Counted from the first letter of the stretch, positions 35,101 to 46,561 are shown. The stretch: DNA of 64,000 nucleotides from Diplonema papillatum (GCA_030068145.1 JAPJBO010000033.1:423501-487500), one strand, 5' to 3'. Notes: generated by a model not told the origin, from the sequence alone. Numbers and translations are program-made.

Positions 35101-38100
35101 TCTCTCTCGAGCTTGTGGACACAAACCCGCTGCTCCCCATTGGTGGGGATGAGTCGAAGTTTGCGGCGGAGCCAAGCTTCTTGGGGAAGCATGCGTTGGA
35201 TGTGTTCGATGCCGTAGTGAAGACGCTGACACGCAGGGGCATCATGGTGATTTTGGAGAACCGCCTGTCGGACGCAGGGTACTGCTGCAGCAATGACAAC
35301 GGGAACGGGCTGTGGTACACTGAGTCATACCCAGAAGACAGGTGGCTCTCGCTTTGGGAGGACATGATGACCCGGTACAAAAGGAACAAGCTCGTCGTTG
35401 GCTGCGTCCTCCGCAGTGAGCTGCGCACAGCGACCGTCAACAGTGCCACCGTCGCGCCCACGTGGGGCAGTGGCAACGCGGACTCGGACTGGCGCCTCGC
35501 GGCTATCAAAGCGATCAAGCGCCTGCAGGCTGTCCGCAGCGACCTGCTGATGTTCGTTTCGGGCATTGACGGTGGAGAGAACCTGAAGGATGTCCGTGAC
35601 CACCCCATCACCACCGATGACGCTGATACGCTGGGCAACAGGGTCGTGTACGAAGCGCACAACTTCCCGTCGTCGAACATCCCGACGACCTCGTTCGAAG
35701 ACTTCAGCGCGAGGCTCCTGCAGGACTTCGCGTACATCATGCTCGAAGACAACTCTGCGTTCAATGCGCCGGTGATCCTCGGAGAGTTTGGGACTGCGCA
35801 CACGGACGCGGGTCTTGACGACGTATGGTGGGAGTTCCTCTCGCGCTGGTTGTCGGAGAATCAGGTTTCGTGGTCGTGGTCGCCTCTGGTTGGGACCATG
35901 TATGGTAGCTCCGATCGGCCGTACGGCGACGAGGAGCCTAACGGCCTTTTGAACACAACGTACACTGGTCCCGCAAGCACGAGGCTGGTCCAAGAACTCC
36001 AGGCGTTGATGGACAAGACGTACTGGATCCCGGCTGGCGCGACGCACCCCGACACGACGGTGGCGACCCCCCTGAGCGTTGTTGGTTCGAAAGTTATTGA
36101 CGCGAACGGCAAGCCCGTGAAGCTCTCGTGCGTCAACTGGCCCGGGGCCCAGGAGCATATTTTCGTGCCGTTGGGTCTTGAGTACAACACAATTGACGGC
36201 ATCGTAGACCTGATGGTGGAGTGGGGGTTGAACTGCGTCCGCCTGCAGTTCTCTCTCGAGCTGGTGGACAAGAACCCGGTGCCGCTCGACCACTTGCTTG
36301 CCAAGGAGCCCAGTCTTCAAGGGAGGCCGGCACTCGAGACGTACGACGCTGTTGTTGAGAGCTTGACAAGGAAAGGAATCATGGTGTTGTTGGACAACCA
36401 CAATTCGGACGCCGCGTGGTGCTGTGGACGCACAGATGGAAACGGGATGTGGTACACCGAGACCTACTCCGAGGATTCCTGGATCTCCCTGTGGGAAGTA
36501 ATGGTGCGCCGTTTCATGGACAACGACTACGTTATCGGCTGCAGCATGCGTAACGAGCCTCGGTGGGCCACAGTCTACGGGGAATACATGAAGGTCTCGT
36601 GGGGCGACAAGAACCTCAAGACTGACTGGCGCACTGGCGCGTTGAACGCGATCAACAGACTGCAGACCGTCGCACCGCATTTCCTCTACTCCATTCCGGG
36701 CATCGAGTACTCGAAGGACCTGAAGGATATTCGCGACCACCCGATCCTCGACACCGACGTTTTGATTCCGCACAAGAGAATGTACGAAGCGCACTTATAC
36801 GCTTGGGTTGGCACCGTCGAGTCACCGGAGTTGTTCCTGGAAGACCACACAAGACAGTGGGCGTTTGTTTTCATGGACGAAGATGCGGACTACGTCGCCC
36901 CGATTTTCGTCGGGGAGTTCGGAATGGAGCACATGAACGACAAACTTGTCGAACCCTGGTGGACACTGTTGCACCCCTTCATGGCCAAGCACGACATTGG
37001 ATGGGCGTGGTGGTCCATGTCCGCTACCATGGGTGGCAGTCCAGGTCGTCCTTATGGTGGAGAGGAAACGTACGGGCTGCCGAACACGACGTGGGATGGA
37101 CCTGCCAACGAAAGGCTGATTTCCAGTCTCCAGGCACTCATGGACAAGGACTACTGGCCGGAGGTGAAGCAGATCGTTGTGCCGGACCCGCCGTTGATGC
37201 TCACCCCCGCGCCGAACGCGCCGACAACGCCGATCGTGAAACTCACCCCGACGGCTTTTTTTACGTTTGACGAGACGCTAGACGACTCGGTGAACACAAG
37301 CGACGCCGCCCGTTTCATCATGAAGTCGGTGAACGATGAGGATGGAAACCGTCTCTCGTACGACGCCTACTACAACACGGAAATCCCGGCAACCCCTTCG
37401 TACTCCACGGACGCTATATCCGGACACTCGATCTATTGCAACGGTACTGTCGGCATGCGCTTCCGGCAATTGGTCAGCTCAGACGAGTACTCCTTCGCGC
37501 TTTGGCTGAAGCCGCAGAAGAAAGATATCCACTCGCCCGCGGTGTTCTGGGGGAATGCTGACACCTGGATCAACCTGATGCCACGCTGGTGGTCGCAATA
37601 CGGCATCCTCTGGAGTCGTGCCGGCTTCAACACAGTGTACGACACCCTTGTCGAAATCCCGATGATGGAGTGGACCCATTTCGCGGTTTCCGTGAGAAAG
37701 GGGGCCGTGTCAGTAATGCTGAACGGCACGGAGGTTGTCAACGCAATCGGACAAAGAGACATTTTCACGAACGTGGAACCGAAGTCCTTGTTCACGTTGG
37801 GTCTCAACTACTGGGATCTCCCATTCACCGGGTGGTTCGATGACTTCGTGGTTTATGACACTGCGCTGACGGTGGCTGAGGTGAGGATGTCGCTTATTGA
37901 ACAGCGTGGCGAGGCCGAAGTGGCCGCATTCTTGCAGTCAGACGGCAACCTGTGCCTGCGAGGCACCGTCGGGCGGTATTTGACGGAGAAGAAGGTCCGG
38001 CCCGGGCCGCTTTTCGGACAGTCATACGCGTGGGCGTCGAGCAATGAATCGGTCTTTTCGAACAACGGTCTCGCGGCCCCGCCGCAGAGCACCGCCGACC

Positions 38101-38238
38101 GCCTGCCGGTTGAGCTCACGCTGACGGTCCAGTTCTCGGCAAGCAACTCAATCCACGTGTTCGAAGACATGTTCGTGATCAGCAACGTGCCCGTCGCGGC
38201 GTTCACGTTCGACTGCCAGTCACTCGAGGACATGATAG
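32104..38238 (+). CDS. Gene 2 exon 2: LamG(C-half)-4xGH5-LamG-aBig-LamG(N-half)
   Basis: Exactly 6,135 nt like the gene 1 module exon, a multiple of three with phase 1 on both sides, so the exon can be added or lost without frame change. It begins GDVNAAKSIETDG, completing the LamG started in exon 1, and repeats the whole GH5 x4-LamG-aBig block (protein residues about 1868-3912). As in exon 1 only the fourth GH5 has a full catalytic set; its NEP motif is at about 36555. The linker where LamG meets GH5 reads ESAPTHPRST. The open frame extends upstream into the intron to 31887, but the LamG fold and the acceptor at 32102-32103 set the boundary. Confidence 0.92.
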
Positions 38239-38675
38239 GTCTGCCTTTTAGTTCTTTCTGCGTCTCGTAGCTTCGCACGACGGCCAAGCTAAAATCATCA
38301 CGGGAGATTGCTTGTGGATGCAAAGCTCGACGACATCCATGAGCCGGTCCACCCCCCCTAGACCGTGATGGACCGAAGAATACAGCATCGGGCAATTGAT
38401 GCAGCTCTAGGGACTAGGGATGGACCTGATAGACCGTGGTGGACCGTGATTCACTGTGATAAACAGCGGCAGGCACTTCGATGCAGTTTCAAGAGATAGG
38501 GACGGACCGGCTCAATCCAATGACTCCTTGCTGAGGAGAGCGAGAGGCCACGTCGTCCCACTGCCGGATTGTCTGCTGACTTAGTGCCGAAACACTTTTC
38601 CGGGTGTTGTCCATAGCTTTTTTCCACGTTCTACTACAAAACCACCATTTCCCAACCAAACCTCAAAAACCACAG
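38239..38675 (+). other. Gene 2 intron 2 (437 nt, GT-AG)
   Basis: Phase 1, near-duplicate of intron 1 with a few substitutions and a 3-nt insertion of T near 38620. Acceptor AG at 38674-38675. Confidence 0.85.
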
Positions 38676-39325
38676 GCGACTTCAACACCGCGAAGTCCAT
38701 TGAGACTGACGGAACGGATGGCGGCAGCGTTTCATACGGCACAGGCGTCTACGGACACTCGTTGTACCTTGACGGCGAGACCGGCGTCCGGCTGCCGGAC
38801 GACCTGGTTGGAGACAACTACACAGTTGCTTTTTGGGTCAAAAGACAGAGCACGACGGAGGAGACCACGCTTTGGTACGGGTACAAGGGCAACGATTGGT
38901 GCAGATTCCGCGTGAGCGACATCGGCGCGGGAGCCTTGCGGTGTGGAAACACCAGCGCGGAACCGACGTTTGAGTTCGCGATCCCCGACTTCCAATTGCC
39001 GGTGGCGACGTGGACCCACATTGCATTCACCTTTGAGGACAACACCGCGACAGTTTCGTTGTTCGTGAACGGTGCCTTTGTGGGGAACATGACAGACATG
39101 CCGCAGCTGTTTGCAGGCGGGTCAAGCGCTCTGGGCGTCAACAACACAGAAGCCGATGCTTTCAAGGGCTGGATCGACGAAGTGCTCGTCTTCAACACTG
39201 CATTGACCGCGGCAGAGCTCAACGTGTTTCTCTGGGCGGAAACAGAGAAGCCCGCCGAGAGTGCGCCGCAGTTGTTCATTTCTCTTAGCCTTCTGGTTGC
39301 TGGGGTCGTCTTGACGGTCTTCTAG
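38676..39325 (+). CDS. Gene 2 terminal exon: LamG C-half and GPI-anchor signal
   Basis: Completes the last LamG domain (GDFNTAKSIETDG onward), then reads FLWAETEKPAESAPQ followed by the hydrophobic end LFISLSLLVAGVVLTVF and TAG. A small-residue cluster (ESA), a short spacer and a terminal hydrophobic stretch with no cytoplasmic tail is the usual GPI-attachment arrangement. Up to ESAP it is the same as module exons; there modules continue with THPRST (next GH5) and this exon switches to the anchor. Differences from other copies include N for S in CGNTSAE and A for P in LWAET. Confidence 0.88.
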
Positions 39326-39623
39326 CACTGCCGTCCAGCCGAGCCAACCCGGACCTCCCGTCTCCGCCAGCAGTTGTTATTCGAAAAAACACGCACGCGA
39401 CGCATTGCACTGCTCCGTTCTGCTTCCCGGTCTCGGAAGGCGGAAACGACACAACTACTCCTGGTCTTGCGTCGAGGTGTTCACGGCGGCGTAAATGTGT
39501 GACGCGAATATATCGGTCTGGTTGGTTTGGGTCAGCGGTAATTCGCACTAGTTGGGGGTCGGTTTCGGCAACATATGCATAAGGGGCGAGCTGCCAACTG
39601 GTTTCCTCCTCCTGCCCCCAAAA
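39326..39623. other. 3' flank of gene 2
   Basis: No gene seen. This block (together with the end of the exon from about 39237) is what is missing from gene 1. Confidence 0.6.
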
Positions 39624-39668
39624 AGCTTGACGGGGAGGACCCCCGGGAGGGGCCCTCCACGTTCAGCT
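39624..39668. repeat. GC-rich palindrome downstream of gene 2
   Basis: Related to the palindrome at 9511-9552: AGCTTGACGGGGAGG pairs imperfectly with CCTCCACGTTCAGCT around the same CCCGGGAGGGGCCC core, followed by a T run. May form a stable transcript hairpin. Confidence 0.7.
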
Positions 39669-39671
39669 TTT

Positions 39672-39893
39672 TTTGTATAAGCACCTGCTTTGTGTGGAAA
39701 TGCTTGAGGAGACTGCCAGTTGCGATAGATCAAAGGGGATAAATGTGCTGCAGCCCACACGAAACACAGGTAAATCTGGGTTTAATGGCGGGCGTAAGCG
39801 TTCAACAAAAAAGACCCACTTTGTAGCTGTATTGTTTTCCCCTCCTCTAGCCTCCTTCGAAATGAGCACAAGGCAGTCCCTCGAGTATTTTCA
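39672..39893. repeat. Dispersed repeat, copy 1
   Basis: Shares long stretches with 44262-44541 and 56011-56147, including GAGGAGACTGCCAGTTGCGA, CCCACACGAAACACAGGT, AAAAGACCCACTTTGTAGCT and GAAATGAGCACA. The type of element is unknown. Confidence 0.75.
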
Positions 39894-40892
39894 GCCGGGC
39901 GCGGCCGTAGAGAAAGTTAAGTAGAGCGCAAACCCCTGCGCCTCCTTCCACACACAACAAACCCTCAAACGAATCAAAGCGACGTCGATCCTTTGGACCT
40001 TCTTTGAGCTCTTCTTTTTTCCTCTTTTAATATCCCCCCTGACACAAATCTCTCCCCATATTTTTTTACATAAGCGCCAGCTTGACAAAGAACCGAAGGG
40101 ATCCCAAGTGCTGTAACTACGGAACCACGTGTTGAACGGACGTGAGGTCATGCGGGTCTACCCCAACACGACAAATCACACAAACACAACAGGTCAAAAG
40201 ACCTGAGTGAAGAAAACTCCACACGGTGGTGTAAGCGAAGAACAAATCAGATTGTGTTTGTTATTGTAGTTTCCCCATAATGTATTTTTTCCTCCCTTCC
40301 ATTCGGAGTCAAAGCAGCGTCGAGTATATCCGATGATGTTGGCATCATGCCATCAAATCAAGGAGCGTAACAGCCAAACCCAACGCCTGTTCCGACGGGC
40401 ACTTCGTTTTGCGCAGAGCCTGACGAGTCGCCACAAGGAAACCTCCACAAAGAACCCCCTGTGCGTGTTCCCAAACCCTCTACCCCCCCCGTGCTCCCGA
40501 ATTCTGAAATGCAACCTTTATTTAATACGAGCCAATTCACCCGCTGCCCGGTCGAACGTTGTCGAGCCTTGTAGAACGTAATCGAGTTTCGTGGAGCGTA
40601 ATCTTTGTAAGTTAGAATGCAAAGAATCTGTAGCGATAATCTGCATCTGCTCTCTTCCGTGACTACATCTTCGAGCGCGCCGTGTCATGTTTCCGGCGCT
40701 TGTTACCTTCTGGCGTGCCACCTTTCTTCGTCGCTGGTACCTTGTCTTGCACCTCTGCCGCCGCGGAGCGCGTGTCTGCCTTCGATGCTGGCGCGTAATC
40801 GAGCTCAGGTCGCCTTCAGGGGGGGTGGGTGCATTGGCTCAGCAAAAAAAAAAAGTATTGGAAAGGGGGATCGAACAGAAGCTGCCGGGCTG
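39888..40892 (+). repeat. Gene 3'-flank duplication, gene 2 copy, proximal part
   Basis: Counterpart of 9555-10564. Positions 40884-40892 are the unoccupied target site GCCGGGCTG of the foldback element seen on the gene 1 side. Confidence 0.85.
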
Positions 40893-41254
40893 ACGAAGGC
40901 AGTGACCCGGGTGCGATGTCCCGGCAGGTTCCGTTTGCTCCTCCCAGAATAATAAGAAGAAGGGAACGTGTCAGTTAGACCGACACGTTCCCGAAGGAAA
41001 AAAAAATTCCCTGTACAAAATCACTTTTCTCATCCCCCCCGTTCGATTGTTCGCTGCTGCGGGCGGTGGTGCCTGTGGGAGGCGGGCGCCTCCCATTTTC
41101 TCCCCCGTTTTTACTTGCAAACACAAGCCCTCTGCTTCAATGGACTTTTCTTCCGTTTTCTGCGGAAACCCAATCAAAACGGCCTTCGTGCTCGGATGCG
41201 GGGGCTGGTTCGACAAGGCAAGGGTTTCACCCATCCGCCGGTCCTTTTCGTACT

Positions 41255-41665
41255 ACACGGTGAACTCCAGCGATGCCCTCGAGTGAAACCAGACTCTCCA
41301 AGAGCGGGTGTGCCACACTCTATTTCACACCCTATTTCCGGGTGTGCCACACCCTACTTCACACCCCATTTCCGGGTGTGGCCACACCCTATTTCACACC
41401 CTATATCCGGGTGCGACCACACCCTATTTCACACCCTATATCCGGGTGTGCCACACCCTACTTCACACCCCATTTCCGGGTGTGGCCACACCCTATTTCA
41501 CACCCTATTTCCGGGTGTGCCACACCCTATTTCACACCCTATATCCAGGTGCGGCCACACCCTATTGCACACCCTATATCCGGGTGTGCCACACCCTACT
41601 TCACACCCCATTTCCGGGTGTGGCTACACCCGCACTTGAGCAGAAGTTGCTGGAGTTCACCGTGT
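41255..41665. mobile_element. Short TIR element (MITE-like), array expanded
   Basis: Same 17-bp inverted ends ACACGGTGAACTCCAGC as at 12067-12285. The inner array holds about ten units of CACACCCTATTTCCGGGTGT type compared with about 3.5 there. Confidence 0.6.
41307..41635. repeat. Roughly 34-bp tandem array
   Basis: Units alternate between TATTTCCGGGTG, TATATCCGGGTG and CATTTCCGGGTG variants joined by CCACACCCTA. The variants suggest higher-order amplification. Confidence 0.9.
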
Positions 41666-41783
41666 TATCCAAGAACCCCGCACCCGAAGCCGGCTCGATC
41701 CTGACCCCTTCAGGGGGACGCGACCCTTCCTCTCCCGTCCTGGTGGGCGAGACCGGAATTCCCATCACCAAGGGTTTTTCGTG

Positions 41784-42000
41784 TTTGGAGAAAATGGGGT
41801 GTTCCGCGGTCTGGACTCCCCCAATAGGGCACATGCAGGACGACCTCCCCCTATAATAATATAACCAAGCGCGAAAAGCCTGGTTGTAAAAAAAAAAACG
41901 GTATGGGGGTGTGGTCCGGCTGCCATCGCTTAGCGATAAGTGCGTGCCTATTCATGCGGTATCACGTACTCAACAAAACTCAGCTCTTTAACGGACACAC
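41784..42000. repeat. Repeat with a tail resembling the LINE 3' end
   Basis: CCAAGCGCGAAAAGCCTGGT followed by TGT, an A-run and CGGTAT occurs here (about 41868) and at 25881. Its right part reads ATTCATGCGGTATCACGTAC ... CTCTTTAAC, similar in layout to the LINE 3' UTR (ATCCATGTGGTTCATGTACT ... ATGCTTAAC). It may be a SINE or a second LINE family's 3' end. Confidence 0.4.
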
Positions 42001-42694
42001 TGTGGCGGCGTGCCAATTACACGCTTCCCCAAAAGACTTTTCGCTGTTTTTCAGAAATGATATCAAACAGGTCCCTTTTTCACACTCATACCCTGCTGGG
42101 CTTGCCCGGGGGGGGGTCCTTGGCCGCTACGAATACTCTCCTTTTACGGGTTCTCTTTTTTTCCTCTACGCATTTCTTCTTTTCTTACGCTCCAACCACC
42201 CAAATACTCTCCAGTCTGTCCTCATTTCTTCGAATGATGGAAAAAGGGGGATGGGATGGGGGACCCCCTGTAGGTGCATCCTACAGGGGTTGGTGGAGGA
42301 GACCCTCTGGCCTGGCTTAGCCTTGGTGTCCGTGAATGTTGCGCTGCCCCACGTTCCGTGGTTCCCCTGGCCAGGGATTAAATGTCTGCGCCAACTGAAC
42401 TGATCCTCTGATGGTCCTGTGATGGCCGCGTCACGTGAGGCGTGTCGGGGGACCTGGCCCGCCATCACTGGAGGGCGAATAAATCGAGGCAGCGATAGGG
42501 CGTGGAAGAGGAAGAGGTGGTGTGTCGACAGTTGGTAACAGAAGAAGATCGCCTCAGTTTTGCTCGGGATCGACCAGGATAGGAATGAGTTGAGGAGGTG
42601 ACCCGCGGCATCGTCAGCGAAGGGTAAGTGTGCGGCGTCTTCGGATAGCGTCCTTGCTCCCGCTGGCCTGACGAGGTTAAACGCTCGCAGGCTC
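42001..42694. other. Spacer, no gene recognised
   Basis: Contains only short open frames without recognisable motifs. Confidence 0.5.
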
Positions 42695-42904
42695 ATGTCA
42701 GCCGCAGCAATCTTCTACTGCCCGTCTTGCTACACGGACCGTGCCCCGACCTCATGCAGGTGCCCGCAGGTACCCCGCGCCGCAGGAAACCACGATAATG
42801 CCTGCACGACAGACAGGGGGTCGCCAACGAAACGACGGAAACACACACAACTGCCGACGCAACCGACAACCTCACCTTCCCGCCTCCGACCACCACAGCT
42901 CTAA
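42695..42904 (+). CDS. Possible small Cys-rich open frame or last exon
   Basis: Encodes 69 residues beginning MSAAAIFYCPSCYTD, with C-x2-C and C-x-C pairs, then a basic and Pro/Thr-rich end. A CAG acceptor-like site lies just upstream (about 42690), so this may be the last exon of an unrecognised gene or a retroelement remnant. No homology is recognised. Confidence 0.2.
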   Translation: MSAAAIFYCPSCYTDRAPTSCRCPQVPRAAGNHDNACTTDRGSPTKRRKHTQLPTQPTTSPSRLRPPQL

Positions 42905-43495
42905 TCTTCCCCACACAACCCCATCCCCCCCATTCATTTTGTCTTTTGCTCCCCGCGCACCCCCAATTTTCTCTTGTGGTGTCGACAGAATACTCCGTCT
43001 AATTGTCACAGATTGTTGCTGGTATCAAAGTTCGCACTGCACTACTACAGATCGTTGCTGCATATCAAAGTGCAAACTTCTACTACTACTACTTCTTTTC
43101 GGACACGATTTCTGGGGCAGGCAGCTCAAAAGGTTCCCCGACCCCCCGAGCGAAATCTGCAGTTTGGATTTCTGGTGACGCCCAGTTTGGGTTTCTGATG
43201 TTTTTCCTCAAGGAATTGTTTTGCATTCTTCGGCCATTATTTCAGCCTAAACGAGCATCCGACCAGTTATGTTTGGTAGTTCCCGAGCATTTTAGGACCA
43301 CCTGAGTAGTGGTAGGTTTCTAGTTTTGGGTTGCTGGGGCCCGGAAAAACAGGGGTCTTTCAGGGTCACAGTCCTTCTGTTTCGCGGACTGTTCCCAAAA
43401 GAACTCGCCCGCCCCGCAAGAGCAGCAGCCAGTAGTGCAATTGGTATCTCCGAAGGAGCCTCTCGCCGGTGACACCGGAACATCTAGATCCAAAG

Positions 43496-43710
43496 CAAAC
43501 GCCGGATTAGCCGCGGATGCCAGATCTTCCGCAAGGATTATCGACGCCGCTTAAACACAAGCCCGGCAGGCAAGCACCACCAAAAAGCAAACATCCCACG
43601 AACGCAAACGCCGGACTAGCCGCGGACACCGGATCTTCCGCAAGGACTTTTCGACGCCGCTTAAACACAAGCCCGGCAAGCAAGCACCACCAGCAAACAT
43701 CCCACGAACA
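43496..43710. repeat. Two-copy tandem duplication of about 109 bp
   Basis: Two adjacent copies start with GCAAACGCCGGA and end in AAACATCCCACGAAC, with several substitutions and a small indel between them. Not recognisably coding. Confidence 0.85.
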
Positions 43711-44261
43711 CGAACGCAAGACCGCAACTTCCAAAATGAAGCAGTTCTTCGATCGCGCAACAACAACAAGGTCTGGCAACCCGTTCGCCAACCTGTTCGG
43801 TGCGGGGTGCATGAAAGCACCTGTGAAAAGAATTCGGAGGGACTACACAGTCCAAGCCCCAGCAAAGCAGGAAATAAACCCAGCATCTACCTGGCGACCC
43901 AGCGAGTTACGAAAATATCATCTGCCCCCTTTCTTTTTTAGAATTTCTTCTTTCCTCTTTTTCGTTACTTCGATCAGGTGCCACGGCAAGTTTTGGCAGC
44001 TTAACAACAGCGGGCAAGTCAAGAGGCCGCGCGTACGACTAGCGCTGAAGATACACCTATTCAACACTTGTGGTACCTGCATTTCAAGTTCACACTGCTC
44101 AACGTGGACACCTCGTCCACAGCGTCACCTCCCCGATGCGAGCTGATTGCCGGTTGGATGCGGGCAACTGCACCTTCTTCCAGGTAACGTCAACTGCGCA
44201 CAAACAAAAGAAGCCCATATCAATTTCGACGTTTTATTTGCTCCTTTTCTTTTTTTTGTAG
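43711..44261. other. Spacer with a weak open frame
   Basis: A frame from 43736 (MKQFFDRATTTRSGNPFANL) is open for about 130 codons, but has no recognisable domain and runs through a T-rich stretch. I do not call it a gene. Confidence 0.3.
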
Positions 44262-44541
44262 CAGCACCCTGCGTTAGGAAATACTTGAGGAGACTGCCAG
44301 TTGCGAAATCTCAAAGGATATGGTGTGGCACTCATCGGCATGCCGATGACTCCCCACTATCGCAACAATATTCCAATCTCAAAGGAGGTTAATGGGCTGT
44401 AGCCCACACGAAACACAGGTAGATCTGGGTTCAGTGGCGGGCGTACGCGTTCAACCAAAAAAGACCCACTTTGTAGCTGGATTGTTTTCTCCCTCTCTAG
44501 CCTTCGTCGAAATGAGCACAGGGCAGTCCCTCAAGCATTTT
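44262..44541. repeat. Dispersed repeat, copy 2
   Basis: Same family as 39672-39893, with an extra about 60 bp (about 44318-44385) relative to it. Confidence 0.75.
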
Positions 44542-45058
44542 GTAACACTCCCATCCCCTTGCCCCCCATCCATGGGGGTCGGGTTTGTCACTTTATCGGG
44601 TGCGTACTAGTTTCTATTACGAAGTACCCTGGCTGGGTGATCCACATTTTGCGAAAACGCAAACTGCTTAAACAAGTCTTCAGCATCAATCACAAACTTG
44701 CGTCTTCTTGTTGCGTTAGTGGTATGGTCCTTTGACAGAGTGAGCCGATGCCTCTCATCTCACCTTTAAAACACGGCTGAGTCACGCATGCTCTTGACAG
44801 ACGCTGGCGTCGGACATTTCGCACGCGCGTCGCAGTCGTTGGGTGGTATTGACAAGGGGTTTCATCGGACACTCGGATGAGCTTCGTTACTTCACCGCCG
44901 CAGGCTCTTGTTGCGGCGGTGGCGTGTCAGTCGAGTGAGTACTTTCGGACCTACGTGATCCCGGGGAGGGGTCGCGTTTCAAACGCCTCCTGAGCGGCGA
45001 CACACGTGAAACTTTCGCAAAACCCCGCCAGGCGAGGAGCCACGAGAACTGTTTTGCG

Positions 45059-45383
45059 AAAAAGACAGGCGCTTCGTTTTGTTTGTGCGTGCCGGGTGAT
45101 TGTTTTCCCACTTGTATTTACCCTGTGTATATTCAGGTGAGGAATTCTGATCAACCACCAGAACACGCTGCCTACGTCTTTTTAGTACTAACAATCTTGT
45201 GGGTCTTTTTAGCCTGCACAATACATTGAAGGGCAACCCACAAGATTGTTAGTACTAAAAAGACAGGCGCTTCGTTTTGTTTGTGCGTGCCGGGTGATTG
45301 TTTTCCCACTTGTATTTACCCTGTGTATGTTCAGGTGAGGTATTCTGATCAACCACCAGAACACGCTGCCTACGTCTTTTTAG
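45059..45383. repeat. Direct duplication with an internal 29-bp inverted repeat
   Basis: A block starting AAAAAGACAGGCGCTTCG is present twice, at 45059 and at about 45257. Between the copies, GTCTTTTTAGTACTAACAAT (through 45203) and its exact complement (about 45234-45263) form a 29-bp perfect inverted repeat with a roughly 30-nt spacer. Confidence 0.85.
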
Positions 45384-45661
45384 CCTGCACTATACATTGA
45401 AGGGCAACTCGCAAGATTGCTAGTACTAAGGACTAGTTGAAAACCTTCGTTTTGCAATGCACGCGGATCACCCGGCCGGGTTTCACCCACCGACCGGAAC
45501 GAAACCTTCCCACCTCAAGAAAGGGCATCTCCGCCTCTCCGTGAACTGAATTCGGGTTCCATTTTCGAACACGTGAAGATAAAGGCGCTGGCAACAGAGC
45601 AGACGAACGCTGCGTGACACAGGAATGTGCAAAGAACCAACCTGATAAAGAACGAGCTTTG

Positions 45662-45792
45662 TAAAGCCCCTACCCTCGTACTATTTAGGTAGTACCCCCT
45701 CGTACTGTTTAGGTGGTAAGAATTGGAAATTCTCCGGAAGGTTTTTTGATAGATAGTACGACTGCCTAAATAGTACGAGGGAGGGGGCGTTA
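45662..45792. mobile_element. Small TIR element (MITE-like), about 130 bp
   Basis: Inverted ends contain CCCTCGTACTATTTAGG and its complement CCTAAATAGTACGAGGG, flanked by CCCCT / AGGGGGCG extensions. An inner partial copy of the end lies at about 45696-45712. No target duplication was identified. Confidence 0.6.
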
Positions 45793-46561
45793 CGAAGGCG
45801 TTGTTGGCGTACGTCGTCGAAGCAACAGAGATGAAGAACAACGCTGTCCGCAGTTGAAAGAATGATCTGTTCCAGTTTCTTGTCATCTTTTCTGACGTTG
45901 TTCGCATCGCACGCCCAACCCTTACCTAAGTGACTGAAGTTCCCCGCGTGTTTCCCCTTCTGGCACAACAACACTGTTTGCTGTTGACGAGACAACGAAA
46001 ACCCCGAGCAGCGAGCCTTTTGCGAGATGGTAGATCGTCATCAGCAGCAACGTGCTGCATAAAACGATTCATCGTGGGAATGTTTCAGCGTGGCGACCAA
46101 ACAGCAGGTCGTTGGGGTGAAGCGCCAAGGCATTCCCGCCTAAACCCACGTCCCGTCTTGAGCTGCAGGATAGCGAGGTCAAGGAGTAGCTTTCCTGCCT
46201 TTCTCCAATTCCCGCGCGCGCGTGTGTGCACGATATTTGTGTACCGTCTCCTACTCTCGCACTTGTGTGCGCGAGATTTGTGTACTGTCTCCTACTCTCG
46301 CGCGTGTGTGTACAAACATTATAGTACATCATAGTACACGAAAAAACATGAAAAACAGGAGGGTGTAAAGCAAAACCGCCGGGCGCCCCCCTCCCTCCCG
46401 AAAAGAACACCGCACGAAGGGAGTGCAAGGCTTCCACGCCGATACCGCTGGGCAGCGACGGCAGGATCCCGAGCCCGCAGTTTTGGGAGCGCGTTCGAGG
46501 GGGGGTGTTGCCGACCAGGAGGGGGGCCGGGGACGGTGTGGGAGACGTATAATGCCCAGCC
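45793..46561. other. 5' region of the PH/RUN gene
   Basis: No separate gene. A roughly 48-bp duplication (ATTTGTGTAC[CT]GTCTCCTACT units) lies at about 46228-46312. A TATAATG string occurs at 46548-46554 close to the start codon; whether it matters is unknown. Confidence 0.4.

Larger units (their letters stand above)
40893..41783 (+). repeat. Gene 3'-flank duplication, gene 2 copy, distal part
   Basis: Counterpart of 11749-12400, with an extra segment near 41000-41040 and an expanded tandem array (41307-41635). No coding sequence. Confidence 0.8.
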
